Counted from the stretch's first letter, positions 9,005 to 18,468 are shown. The stretch is DNA of 24,372 nt from Priapulus caudatus (GCF_000485595.1 NW_014577688.1:19130-43501); one strand, 5' to 3'. The notes: generated from the letters alone by a model not told the origin. Program-made: numbers and translations.

Positions 9005-9109
9005 CGAACATCGCAAGCTTACAATTACTGCATGGCTGAGCGCGTAACAGAACGTGTGCGAACATCGCAAGCTTACAATTACTGCATGGCTGAGCGCGTA
9101 ACAGAACGT
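9005..9109. repeat. 54-bp tandem repeat, two units (copy B)
   Basis: The two units are essentially identical to each other and to those in copy C, while the sequence just before them is riddled with indels between copies. The 54-base period keeps one frame open (18 codons per unit), but no gene context supports translation. Confidence 0.85.
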
Positions 9110-9200
9110 CGCATTCGACGGGTGTCGCAAACATCAGAAAATCCTAGAGTTCGAATTGATAACATGTTTGCTAATCCGTAGGCACTTTTTATTTTTGCAG

Positions 9201-9484
9201 TGGCTACGCGTCCGGTCATCCATTACAAAGCTCAGCACAGATTCCCAAATCCACGTCACGATTAGGCCACGCCACCTTTCAAATCGTTGATTTTACTGGA
9301 TTTACTATTGCTTCAAAAGTTACAAAAACCTTTTTTTGATTAAATATATTAAGGTAAATAATATTATGGTAAAAACGTATTGTTTATTGTGTTTTACTGA
9401 AAAAATATAGTTGGGTACACATAAGAAATATATGACCGGACGCGTAGCCTGGGAGCTGGGCGTCCGGTAACCGGACGCGTAGCC
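9201..9484. mobile_element. MITE-like element with TGGCTACGCGTCCGGT termini
   Basis: TGGCTACGCGTCCGGT at 9201-9216 is mirrored at 9469-9484, and once more internally at 9432-9449 (ATGACCGGACGCGTAGCC). The flanks are similar T-rich sequences (TTTTTATTTTTG and TTTTATTTTTGG), which may be a duplicated target. The centre is AT-rich. Confidence 0.6.
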
Positions 9485-9564
9485 ACGGCCTTTTATTTTT
9501 GGATCAGTACCGGATCGCCTCTATATTTTCAGCAACCGATCTGGTAACATAGATGCAATATATG

Positions 9565-9915
9565 ACATGCGTCTAAACAGAGGATAAAAATAGACCCCGC
9601 CCACTCCCGCCGCATACGCTATATGCTATGACCGGTAGGAACGTGTACAAACTATCATATGAAGCGAACGATTTGAGTTACATTTCTATAAATTCTAGCT
9701 ATTATAGACACATGTCTTAGCCTTAATCTCTGTGAATTTTGAGTCTATTGAAGCGCGATTAGTCTACTTAATTAGCAAATATACACGCGCGACTATGACC
9801 GGTGAAACGAAACGTCATGAATTCTATTTTTATCATCCAAAAATGGAAAAGTGGGCGGGGTCTATTTTTATCCTCCAATCACAGGTTGGAGCAATTCCTC
9901 TGTTTAGACGCATGT
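9565..9915. repeat. Long imperfect inverted repeat (fold-back element)
   Basis: The left arm at 9565-9606 contains CATGCGTCTAAACAGAGG and ATAAAAATAGACCCCGCCCA. The right arm at 9850-9914 has the reverse complement of both blocks, separated by about 24 extra bases. The arms enclose about 240 bp of AT-rich DNA containing a direct repeat of CTATGACCGGT. No frame is supported. Confidence 0.7.
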
Positions 9916-10024
9916 ACCGGACGTCATTGTACCGGTGCGCTAACTACATGAGTTATATTGTATGGGATTAAGGTTTCTATAAATAGTGAGCATGATCGAG
10001 TCGGGCTCACCACCGATTCGTGAC

Positions 10025-10072
10025 TAACCTGTATGATACAGGCGGTATGTTTCGCTTCACTACACTATCTAC

Positions 10073-10139
<67 letters not shown>

Positions 10140-10207
10140 CTATCTACACACTACACTACGTGAAGTGTAGTGAAGCGGAACCGGAACCGCCTGTATCATA
10201 CAGGTTA
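10025..10207. mobile_element. 183-bp MITE with a (CTA)n core and a 9-bp target duplication
   Basis: The termini are TAACCTGTATGATACAGGCG and its inverse at 10187-10207, each itself nearly palindromic (CCTGTATGATACAGG). ATTCGTGAC flanks it exactly on both sides (10016-10024 and 10208-10216). A 9-bp duplication fits Mutator-like (MULE) elements among DNA transposons. The middle is a microsatellite of about 20 ACT units (10074-10138). Confidence 0.85.
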
Positions 10208-10420
10208 ATTCGTGACGAGCAACGATTACGTAGCAGATGGCATGCAATGCCTGCCACCTAGTAGAGGAAGACCAAACGTACATAGCCTTCAGATAGCATT
10301 TTCCTTCTTGCATTTTTGTGCAGTCAAGCTTGTGTAATATGACACTTCTATAGAATGAACACGTGTCTATAAAGGACACATTTAGCATTTCTCTTTGGAA
10401 ACAGTTCTACAGTGAAACCA

Positions 10421-10525
10421 TCTCTATAGAATAAACGCTTGTCTCTATAGAATAAACGCTTGTCTCTATAGAATAAACGCTTGTCTCTAAAGAATAAACG
10501 CTTGTCTCTATAGAATAAACGCTTG
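10421..10525. repeat. 21-bp tandem repeat, five units
   Basis: The unit is TCTCTATAGAATAAACGCTTG, repeated five times with at most one change, followed by a partial unit. There are no spacers, so it is not a CRISPR array. It lies in copy B intron 2. Confidence 0.9.
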
Positions 10526-10589
10526 TCTCTAAAGCACAGTCTTAGCATTCCTATTGAGTGACTCTTATATACAGATTTGAATGTACTAG

Positions 10590-11018
10590 AATCCCACTAG
10601 CATCATAAATGAATAAGGGCCTATCTGCTTTCAATTTGTGAATTTGAACTGTCATTTGGTTTGAGAATGGGTGTGATAATGGGTGATAATTAGACAGAAA
10701 TCTGGCCTACGTACAACCAAGGTTATCAGGGCCGTATCTAACGTGGGAAGACAGTTGTCACAAGGCCTTGGCGGCGACAACATTGCTTTCCCTCTCTCAA
10801 CTGCCCAGACCCCAAACATCCATCCTAGTTACATACACCACCAATGGCAATTATAGGCTTTTCCACTTGTCATCAGAAAATGGTACTTTCTCAACAGGTG
10901 ATCCAGGAACTCTAGTCCGAATCGTACCTCATTCATCACCTGACAGCACCCCCTCCCACATCCACATACAGCGATCAATGTTCATACAGATATTTCCGCG
11001 TGGACATAACATATTTAC
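10590..11018. other. ZIP copy B intron 2, segment shared with copy A
   Basis: This is collinear with about 21785-22175 (shared CCCACTAGCATCATAAATGA and later blocks), diverging by frequent small indels. Copy A lacks the whole 8760-10586 stretch of B. Confidence 0.7.
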
Positions 11019-11190
11019 CCTCTGCGGTGGACGAGGTGTACGTCATCACCTCCTCCTCCTGCTGCTCTCTTGTCTCGGCTTGCCTGCATAATGGCTCCTG
11101 CAGTATCACCTGCTCACAGCTAGACAACAGCTCCTCACGACTAATAGAGGAACTGTGGTAGAGAGAGGCAAACTCACTGAAGGTGAGACA
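11019..11190 (-). CDS. SLC39A8/14-like: ZIP copy B exon 2: distal ectodomain
   Basis: The acceptor TTTGTTGCAG precedes TGT CTC ACC (phase 0) and the donor GTAAATAT follows GAG G (phase 1). The exon codes for 57 residues. The first part, with LTFSEFASL and ISREELLSSC, follows the ZIP ectodomain pattern of a leucine-rich helix, then an IS.EL...C helix before TM1. The tail is acidic and Gln/Glu-rich. Joining phase 1 to exon 3 gives ...AEVWGYG, the conserved entry to TM1 in ZIP14 proteins, which strongly supports both splice sites. A diverged copy with indels lies at 22176-22375. Confidence 0.8.
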
Positions 11191-12214
11191 CTGCAACAAA
11201 TGAAGACACACACACATATATATATATAATATATATATATAATATTATACACATATATACATATAATTATAAACAAATATATTATATGATATTATATAAA
11301 TTAACTCATATATTTGGTAACAGAAAAAGATGAAATTTGCAGATTTATTTTGCAATCAGGCATAATCAGGTTCAGATTCTTGAGACAGCGTCATTGTGAC
11401 TGTAATGAGTGAGTGAAAAAGTCTAGCTGTTTTGACGATCATAAGGACATGGTGAGTGTCTACCGGCTACAGCTTGTTTGTGGGTGCTCACGCATGCAGG
11501 CGCGATAACGTATCCACGACCGCACAGGGACATCGGATCTGCCAGATGGTTCCCACAGAAGTGTGAATAAGTTTTCAATGACTTTTCAAGGACATATCAA
11601 GGACATGTGCTTTTTTCAAGGACAATCTGTGACAAGTAGTTTTAGCATTTTATAGTCATTATATATACCTTAAATTCATATATAAAGTAAAAAAATGGTT
11701 TCACACCCTAATTCAATGTGAGCAATTCTTTCTCTATATATAAATTTACAAAAACCTACAAAAAAACGTTCTTTAAGAACCTACACATAACCTTGTTAAA
11801 AACGTTTAGCGAACGTTATGAAAACGTTCCGTTACCAACGTTTTTATTGAACCATTTCGCAACGAGATCAAACACGTTAATAAAACGTCGATAACACGTT
11901 TTTGGTAACGTTTTTTAAGAACCTATATATAACCTTACAAGTAACGTTTTTAAAACGTTAAAATACCGTTTTTATCAAACCAACCCATAGTGCAACCAAA
12001 TCCTAACGTTGCGAAAACGTTATGTGTTAGTTACCGTATCCACGACAGCACAATGTCATGGACATCAGACCTGCTATGATCATGTTATCGCATCCGCCGT
12101 TTGCGCATTCTGCATATAGCGCGCGCCCCGCGCGCGAAGGTCGAAGCGCGAAGTGCACGGACGCTAGAATTATTATCAGATGACAATTGTCTTAGTGTCT
12201 GCGTGGAATATTAC
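11191..12214 (-). other. ZIP copy B intron 1 with AT microsatellite and AACGTT-rich insertion
   Basis: An AT microsatellite lies at 11215-11285 (copy A equivalent 22405-22465). Intron sequence to 11507 aligns with 22376-22697 and 24237-24295, and resumes at 12084. Between lies an insertion of about 575 bp that copy A lacks. Its ends carry a direct repeat with CGTATCCACGAC.GCACA and GGACATC.GA.CTGC (11509-11545 and 12030-12075). Confidence 0.65.
11764..12025. repeat. AACGTT-rich palindromic repeat block
   Basis: More than ten ACGTT/AACGTT words occur in 260 bases, with two diverged copies of a longer unit containing TTTAAGAACCTA and ATAACCTT (about 11770 and 11925). It is noncoding and part of the copy B-specific intron insertion. 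Confidence 0.75.
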
Positions 12215-12520
12215 CTTAGCAGTGAGATTGCATTGGGATTCTTGTCCCGTGTCGCCAGCGATGCATTGCACTTCTATTGCACCGTAAAGGTGGCTTTCAT
12301 TGTGCTTCGTCCGCTCGTTGTTCAATATATCTACTACACTAGTGAGATTCTCGCGATCGTCCGATGCGCCTACGATAATGAGTGACGTGTTATTTACGGA
12401 TGGTTCAGCGTCCGACGCATGATCATAATCTCGTTGCTGTTTCCCTACTTCCGTTGGCTGGTCCGCCCAGACACATACAAATAGCACGGAATAAAAGCAA
12501 TATCTCAGGCAAGTTATCAT
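12215..12520 (-). CDS. SLC39A8/14-like: ZIP copy B exon 1: signal peptide and N-glycosylated ectodomain
   Basis: The exon encodes 102 residues from ATG at 12520 to AAG followed by donor GTAATATT (phase 0). Residues 1-19 form a hydrophobic signal peptide ending VWA, with likely cleavage before Asp20. The rest is polar, with sequons at Asn43/44, Asn58, Asn74 and Asn98 and two cysteines (C86, C97). LIV-1 ZIPs start with a secreted, glycosylated ectodomain of this kind, but I see no long conserved motif in this exon. The assignment therefore rests on position, phase (0, matching exon 2) and strand. The matching intron sequence is present to the end of the window at 24372, so copy A exon 1 should begin roughly 50 bases beyond the right edge. 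The ATG context (GCA before ATG) has a purine at -3. Confidence 0.7.
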
Positions 12521-13327
12521 TGCAAAGTTGAGTTGACGCGTAATGATACTAATCGTGAGTGCATCGGCACAGTATAAATGCCTAATACACTACGTGGGAT
12601 GCCCGGTAGCCACGCACGACCAACTGTTTGCAAAGCCGGGTGTGAAGAACACGTTATGGGAGGGAATTTAGGTCACAATTCAAAGATGAATTTAGTGGTC
12701 CATTCATTATTTCATCATATGATTCGACAATTCAAACATGCAAGTCATTTGTTTATTTCATTATTCAATTCACAATTTCAATCTTCATTTCATTTGATTG
12801 TTCATTTCACCATTCAAATCATTTATTTAAGTAATTCGAACATATTATTCATTTGTTCACTTCATTTAATAGTTCAATTTCATCAAGAGCGTATAAAGAA
12901 GGTATATATATATATTCAGAGCATGTATATGATACACGTGCGCTGTTCACTTTTCATCACGTGTTCAACACGTGTTCATCACGTTTTCAATTCTGTGCAT
13001 CATTCGTGCTCAATGTTGAGCGTACGATACAAGGTAAATTCCATCACTCCGCTACAGGTGTGTTGCACAGATACAACCTGCAGGTATAGACCACAGCTGT
13101 CTTACACGTTTTTTTACGCCACACCCGTTGCAGAGTGGATGTCTGTAACGATGCAGCTTTAGCTGAATGTATATATAAGCTCTCTGGTCTCCATACATGA
13201 GTAGACAGGATGGCGACACATATTAAAGTAATTCCTTGATATGTGCACCTGAAAATATTATCCTCAGTCAACAGCTTCCACCACAGCGCAAACACACGCA
13301 TACACACATCGAACATGCACGGGGTTC
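12521..13327. other. Upstream region of ZIP copy B, with ATTCA-type simple repeat
   Basis: The copy B promoter must lie here. I see no convincing TATA box on the minus strand. 12695-12890 is a degenerate TTCATTT/CATTTCA repeat that yields a spurious plus-strand frame. 12950-12985 has clustered CACGTGTTCA words. Confidence 0.5.
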
Positions 13328-14311
13328 TTAAAGGGACAGTAGCCTCTAGGATGTTACTGCATACAACTGTACTTACTGTATAACAAATCGTCTATACCCA
13401 CACGTATTTGTTGCCGCAGATACCAAATGTTAATTGTTATAATTAATTACACGATCATAAGCGCTACGAAATTTGGAACGGCGCCATGACACCCGCGACC
13501 GTTGTGCCACCCCGAAAAATTATTGCGTATTTGAACAATTTATTTGCACGTTACAGACCGAGGGCTAATCACAAAAGTGCATTATATTTATTACCTAAAT
13601 GCTATTTTAACCGAACGATATTCATTTTAGGGCAAATTTATCCATATTATAACTGCAAAACTATATGTCGTTTATAAGTATTACAAACCTTTTGCTTTTT
13701 AAATGAATAAAATAAGAACACCTCGGTCTTGTAGCCTTGGTGGATGTGGTTTTTGCGCAACTATTCAGATCGTGGCTTTGAGTGGCGCCCCCGTCGATTG
13801 TAATTCCAACTGTAGTCGGTAGTTTTAAAACATTAAAAAAAAAAGTACTTAATGGTGAGTTAACATGGAAACTTTCTATTGTTAGCTTAATTGATAAACT
13901 AAATTAGCTAAAAATAACGCATAAGGATTCCTTTAGCCTAGGTTCGTAGGGTTATTGTCAGCTAATTTAGGTGTATAATTAAGCTACATAAAGTTTCATG
14001 GTTCAATCACTATTAGAAATTTTTTTTTTAATGTTTTAAACTAACGACTACGTTCTTGATTACAACGACGGTGGGGCGCCACTCAAAGCGCACGATCTGA
14101 TATAAGGTTGCGCAAAACAGACTTTTACAGCCAAGGGCTACAGACGAGGTGGTCTCTTGATTGATTGCATTTAAAAGCAAAGGATTGGTAATATCTGTAT
14201 AAACGACATATAGTTTCAGTGTATCTATTATGGATGAAAATATTGCCCCTAAAATGACGATTGTTCGGTTAAATAAGCATTTTAAGAATATAATATTAAA
14301 AAAAAAAAAAA

Positions 14312-14349
<38 letters not shown>

Positions 14350-14608
14350 CAGCCTTGTGATTAGCCCGCGGTCTGTAACGTGGCAAAAATATATTGGGCA
14401 AATGCGCAACTTTTTCAGGGTGGCAGCACGGTTCGCGCGGTGCTGTCAATGGGCTCGTTAAAATTTCGTATGCGTTTGATGTATAATTAATTAATAACAA
14501 TTAAATTAGGTATCTGGTAACAAAGTACGTGTGGCGTATAGACGATTTTGTTCACAGTTAAGTACAGTTTGTATGCAGTAAAATCCTAGCAGTCTAGTAT
14601 CCCTTTAA
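13328..14608. mobile_element. 1.28-kb fold-back element: near-complete palindrome bounded by TTAA
   Basis: Left (about 13328-13940) and right (about 13945-14608) arms are imperfect reverse complements almost to the centre. Shared blocks include GTTACAGACCG.GGGCTAATC, CTTTGAGTGGCGCC, TTTTAAAACATTAAAAAAAA and ATTACTGCATACAA-like ends. TTAA plus AGGGA(C/T)A at both ends suggests a TTAA target, as used by piggyBac-type elements, although the terminal bases are not the usual CCC. The right arm has gained a run of about 40 A (14301-14346). No transposase is encoded. Confidence 0.8.
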
Positions 14609-14737
14609 CCTGATAGCAACAACCTAGTACTGTCCACATGCATACTAATATATCAACTTATACACAGACACGCTTAGCCCTGAGTGTTTCCAAGATGGCA
14701 TTTCTATCACAAAATTTACGATAATACTCATTATTTA

Positions 14738-14868
14738 CATCTCACATCTACAATCTCACATTTCATCAGATCTCACATCTCATAGCTCACATCGTCAATC
14801 TCACATCTCACATCTCACATCTCACAGTCTTCACATCTCACATCTCACATCTCACATCTGCTCAATCC
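14738..14868. repeat. CTCACAT heptamer satellite
   Basis: Tandem CTCACAT units with occasional one- or two-base interruptions (CTACAAT, CTTCACAT) lie between the fold-back element and the CA/CG array. Confidence 0.9.
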
Positions 14869-14946
14869 GATATCTAAAACACCCTTAAAACCGACACGAG
14901 CCATCGGTCCATTGATGAACGCTCAGTGTAGAGGCAAGGATACACC

Positions 14947-15810
14947 ACACACACACGCACGCCACGCTACGCGCACGGCACGCACGCACGCACGCACAGC
15001 CGCACGCACGCAGCGCACGCCACGCAGGCACGCACACACGCACAGCACAACACACACCACACAACACGTACACCACCGCACTACGCACAGCGCACACGCA
15101 CACGCACATCGGCACACGCCGCACACGGCACACGCACAGCACACGCACACGCACACCACACGCGACACGCACACGCACACACACCGCACACGCACACGCA
15201 CACAGCACGCGGCACGCGCACAGAAGCACACGCACAACGGCACACGCACACGCACGACGCACACGCACACGCCACGCACTGACGCCACGCACAAGCACGC
15301 CAACGCACACGCAACGCACAGCACACGCACACGCACACGCACACGCACCACACGCACACGCCACACGCACAGCACCGCCACGCACACGCAACACGCACAC
15401 GCACACGCACGCACAGCACACGCACACGCACACGCACACGCACACGCACACGACACGCAGCACGCACACGCCACGACACGCACACGCACACGCTACCAGC
15501 GCACACCGACACGCGACGGCACACACGCAACACGCACACGCACACGGCGACCGGCACACCCTGCACAGCGGCACAGCACACGCACACGCACACGCACACG
15601 CACACGCACACGCGCACCGCACACGCACACGCACAGCCACGCGCACACGCACACGACAGCGGCACACGCACACGCACACGCAACACGCAACGGCCAACGC
15701 ACACGCACATCGACACGCGGACGACGCACACGCACACTGCACACGCACACGCACGACGCCACACGCACGACACGCACACGCACACGCACACGCACACGCA
15801 CACTCACACA

Positions 15811-15880
<70 letters not shown>
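14947..15880. repeat. CACACG/CGCACA simple-sequence array followed by (CA)n and (TA)n
   Basis: About 890 bases consist almost only of CA and CG steps, ending in (CA)n at 15808-15838 and (TA)n at 15839-15880. It is open in several frames on both strands, giving Thr/His/Arg-rich and Cys/Val-rich products with no domain; I regard these as artefacts. Confidence 0.92.
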
Positions 15881-15887
<7 letters not shown>

Positions 15888-17533
15888 CATGTACCTATCA
15901 TATATCAAAGGAATGGCATCAACATTAATAAAACTTTCATATACGAGTACATTCATATTTCACGTGCACGACTAGAGGCACGTAAATCTGACAAAGAAAA
16001 TAACAAAACAAATGTCTACTTGTAGCTTGTCTCACACGTTTCTCTTTCCCCCCGGTATGCAAGCGGCGTCATTTGAATTTACCCACATGCAAGACTTGCT
16101 GCAATAATCCATACCTACTCGTCGCTCCATAGATTAAATCCCTGCTCGAATTTTTGTTTTGTTTTTAACACCTATACAAGCTCTTGTAATCTAGATCTCA
16201 TTTCTGTGTAAACGGCACAACAGTGTTGAGAAATGTGATTCCAGTAACTTGTGACAGGGTAACGTATGTGCGTAATACGCAGTGATGTTCCTATACGCCA
16301 TATCAAACATTAAAAATAATTAATTAAAAGGCTACATAAAAATAATGCACTTTCACGATTATTAACCATTGATAACAGAAACAATATGCAGAGTTTAATA
16401 ACACACGAGGGATAAACATAATACTACTAGTTAGGTTATTAAATATACGATGCTATAACACATAGTAAAGATGTAATATTACTGCAAGGTTGGGAATAAA
16501 AGTAAAAGTGTTACTTGTAATACAAATACATATAGGACAACAAACGGTAACGTTGATTGTGTTCACGCTAGCATATCAACTCCTTTTACTAAGTATTTCA
16601 CGTAATTCGTGTCAGTACACTTTTAAATTCTACTATATAGACTATAGTAAAATCCATAACAATTCCAGCCAGCCCTGCTAAAAAGTGACCAGCAACAATT
16701 GTTTATATATGATTATATTATTTTCTTAATTGTGACTTGCACAAAGATTATGAAAATCATGATCAACCTTACATTATTGACACCCAACTTATCCATGCCA
16801 GACAAATAGAGAAATGAGCATTGTCATTCCACTTAGGAACCCCATACAAACAAGCTCAGCATAAACGACACCTCTATAGCTTTCGACATGATTTTCTATT
16901 TTAGATAGCATTCCTTAATACAAACAAATATACATACAGTGGCAAGAAATAACTAAAAATTTGGTTTGAATGACGACGTTGACTGTGCTGCCCTCTGATG
17001 GTGATGGCAATGAGAAACTCTCATACTATGATACTATCTACTACATTCTATGTTCCACCGACAGCCAAGCAGTATAACGACAATTAGTCCATGATGCGTG
17101 AGATCAGTATTGTAAATGCTAGTTTTGTCAGCATTTGGTCGGATTGTATAGATGGCGAATGCAACAATATGGAGCAACAACATGTGTGTGCACAGATATA
17201 GTCAAGCTAGGTACAGGAGGGCCGAAATTAACTCATTTTCACTTTTCTGGTACAACAGTTCTGCTGCCGGAAAAGGGCAAAGTAACCATGTTCTTTTCCA
17301 ATAGAAAGTTTTGAAATGAAAACATTTTAAGCTCCTATACACTCCATGTGATGCCATGAACCATCAACCTTACCAAGAAGCACATGAATCTGCAGCTACG
17401 CATTAATTTTACGCCAGCGTTTATCAGTTTACCCCGAAAAACTAAAACTCTACAAAAAATAGCAGTTTTTGTTTATTTCGACCCACCTCCAGGAATGTGA
17501 TAACGGGCCGTAGCCGTGACTGCAGGCGCCACT
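15881..17533. other. Intergenic spacer, nothing recognised
   Basis: This is AT-rich DNA downstream of ZIP copy A. The longest frames are about 60 codons and have no recognisable motif. I see no repeat structure with clear ends. Confidence 0.5.
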
Positions 17534-17685
17534 CTACAACAAACTGGATATCGCGCTGGAACATTTGCCAGCACAAACATGAGCGACTACTCCAATGAGG
17601 AGGGCCAAGGTTCTGTAGCAGCACAGCACCCGCATGCCTTTCCTTCCGCCAACGCCTTATCCAACAGTTCTGCCATCTCTGGCAT
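17534..17685 (-). pseudogene. SLC39A8/14-like: ZIP copy A exon 8 (last TM), decayed terminal exon
   Basis: After the acceptor CCGTTGCAAG at 17686-17687 the phase-0 frame reads MPEMAELLDKALAEGKA, matching the xPEM(N/S)E motif that follows TM7 in ZIP8/ZIP14. The last TM then appears in pieces: VLLQNLG in the next frame and LLIGVVAH in the third, equivalent to the family's QNLGLL.G motif. A stop at 17536-17534 closes the third frame; the true end cannot be fixed because of the shifts. This exon supports the completeness of copy A and has no visible counterpart in copy B. Confidence 0.7.
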
Positions 17686-17982
17686 CTTGCAACGGAAACC
17701 AACAGATTAGAGACTTCCCAGCGTAACAATCTAACGGTGACGCGTCGTACTGTTACAAAGCAACTCTGGCCTTGCCCTAAACAATTTAATCTATTCCTCT
17801 GGAGTGGTTCAGAGAAGTGGTGCGGGAAGCATTTATACTTGCTACTGCCGACCGAAGCCAGATTCCTGGAGTGGGTTTCCACTGATGTGGATTTAAAACC
17901 CTTGAGTCCAGTATAAAATAAAGAAACCGAAAACAACAACCAACAAGCACAACAACAACTGGGGGAATGCAAAAATACTCAC
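17686..17982 (-). other. ZIP copy A intron 7
   Basis: It is bounded by GTGAGT at 17982 and the CCGTTGCAAG acceptor. It lies within a 176-codon minus-strand frame (17972-17442) that crosses the splice sites and whose protein I do not recognise, so I do not call that a gene. Confidence 0.6.
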
Positions 17983-18168
17983 CATCGCAGCTAGAGAGAT
18001 GTAGAGAAACATTCCGCCAGCGAAGCCAAATATGTAGACAGTTGCTCCCGGTAGATCACCCAGCAAAATACGATGGCAAGCCCAAGTAGCAGGTACATGC
18101 GGATAGGAAGTTATACATCACTGCCTGCTTCAGCTTCATGCCGGAGTTTAGAAGAATCGCAAAGTCTC
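17983..18168 (-). pseudogene. SLC39A8/14-like: ZIP copy A exon 7 (TM6-TM7), frameshifted
   Basis: This exon has the same acceptor and donor (GTGAGT) as copy B exon 7, but is 186 rather than 188 bases because two single bases are missing around the TM6-TM7 loop. Both ends ([11 protein letters not shown] and GGMFLYISL) are still readable, in different frames. Confidence 0.85.
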
Positions 18169-18324
18169 CTGAAACACATAGCCGACAGCTCGAGATCGTT
18201 CGTTGTTCAGTGTGGGTGATTCATTTCGTTAATAGGTAGCCACACCCCTACACCTTTACATATACAGGTTGGACTACATGAACCACGCACGCGCACGCGC
18301 ACATATACGCACGCACGCGCACCC

Positions 18325-18468
18325 GGCAGATAGGTGCGATATGATATGACTACTAGGCACTTAGGATATGACTACTATACCCTAACCCTAACCCTACCCT
18401 AAAAAAAGAAAATTAATTAAATTAAAGTGCCTAGTAGTCATATCATATCGAACCTTTCTGCTTTCTGC
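18325..18468. mobile_element. Inverted-repeat element carrying interstitial telomeric repeats (copy A intron 6)
   Basis: CGATATGATATGACTACTAG plus GCACTT at 18337-18362 is perfectly mirrored at 18425-18450 (26 bp). Weaker pairing extends outward to GGCAGA and TCTGCC. The loop holds three CCCTAA units and one CCCTA (18380-18402). This is TTAGGG-type telomere sequence inside a gene intron. Confidence 0.8.

Larger units (their letters stand above)
5223..12520 (-). other. SLC39A8/14-like: ZIP8/ZIP14-like zinc/iron transporter gene, copy B (gene span, exons 1-7)
   Basis: This is the span of the best-preserved gene copy, read right to left. Exons are at 12520-12215, 11190-11019, 8502-8339, 7704-7586, 7318-7062, 6814-6586 and 5410-5223. 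The product is a LIV-1-subfamily ZIP transporter, which in known families moves Zn2+, Fe2+ or Mn2+ into the cytosol across the plasma or endosomal membrane. Membership in the ZIP8/ZIP14 branch rests on the EEXPHELGD form of the TM5 motif (Glu replaces the first His of other LIV-1 members) and on the VWGYG entry to TM1. Intron phases are 0,1,0,0,0,1 and each next exon restores the family frame. Exons 1, 2, 6 and 7 are open; exons 3-5 carry indels or a stop. No exon 8 is visible before the retroelement at 4935. Either B is a pseudogene, or its middle exons are poorly sequenced. Confidence 0.85.

Noticed and set aside
10421-10540. CRISPR-like array
   Set aside because: Units are contiguous 21-mers without spacers, in an animal genome.
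12578-13162. 194-codon plus-strand frame
   Set aside because: It is mostly a TTCATTT simple repeat, with His/Phe/Ile-rich composition and no domain.
13486-13677. Conserved peptide in both palindrome arms (RYRPRANHK)
   Set aside because: The arms are homologous DNA, so similarity is expected. The right-arm frame is destroyed by a poly-A run and neither shows a known domain.
14885-15928. Two 338-codon open frames on opposite strands
   Set aside because: They are produced by the CA/CG simple repeat, contain only Thr/His/Arg/Ala or Cys/Val/Arg/Ala runs, and have no domain or splice logic.
17442-17972. 176-codon minus-strand frame
   Set aside because: It crosses predicted intron 7 and runs in the wrong frame through exon 8; apart from the VLLQNLG fragment it has no recognisable motif.
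18380-18402. A chromosome end
   Set aside because: Only about four telomeric units are present, within an intron and inside an inverted repeat, with unique sequence on both sides.
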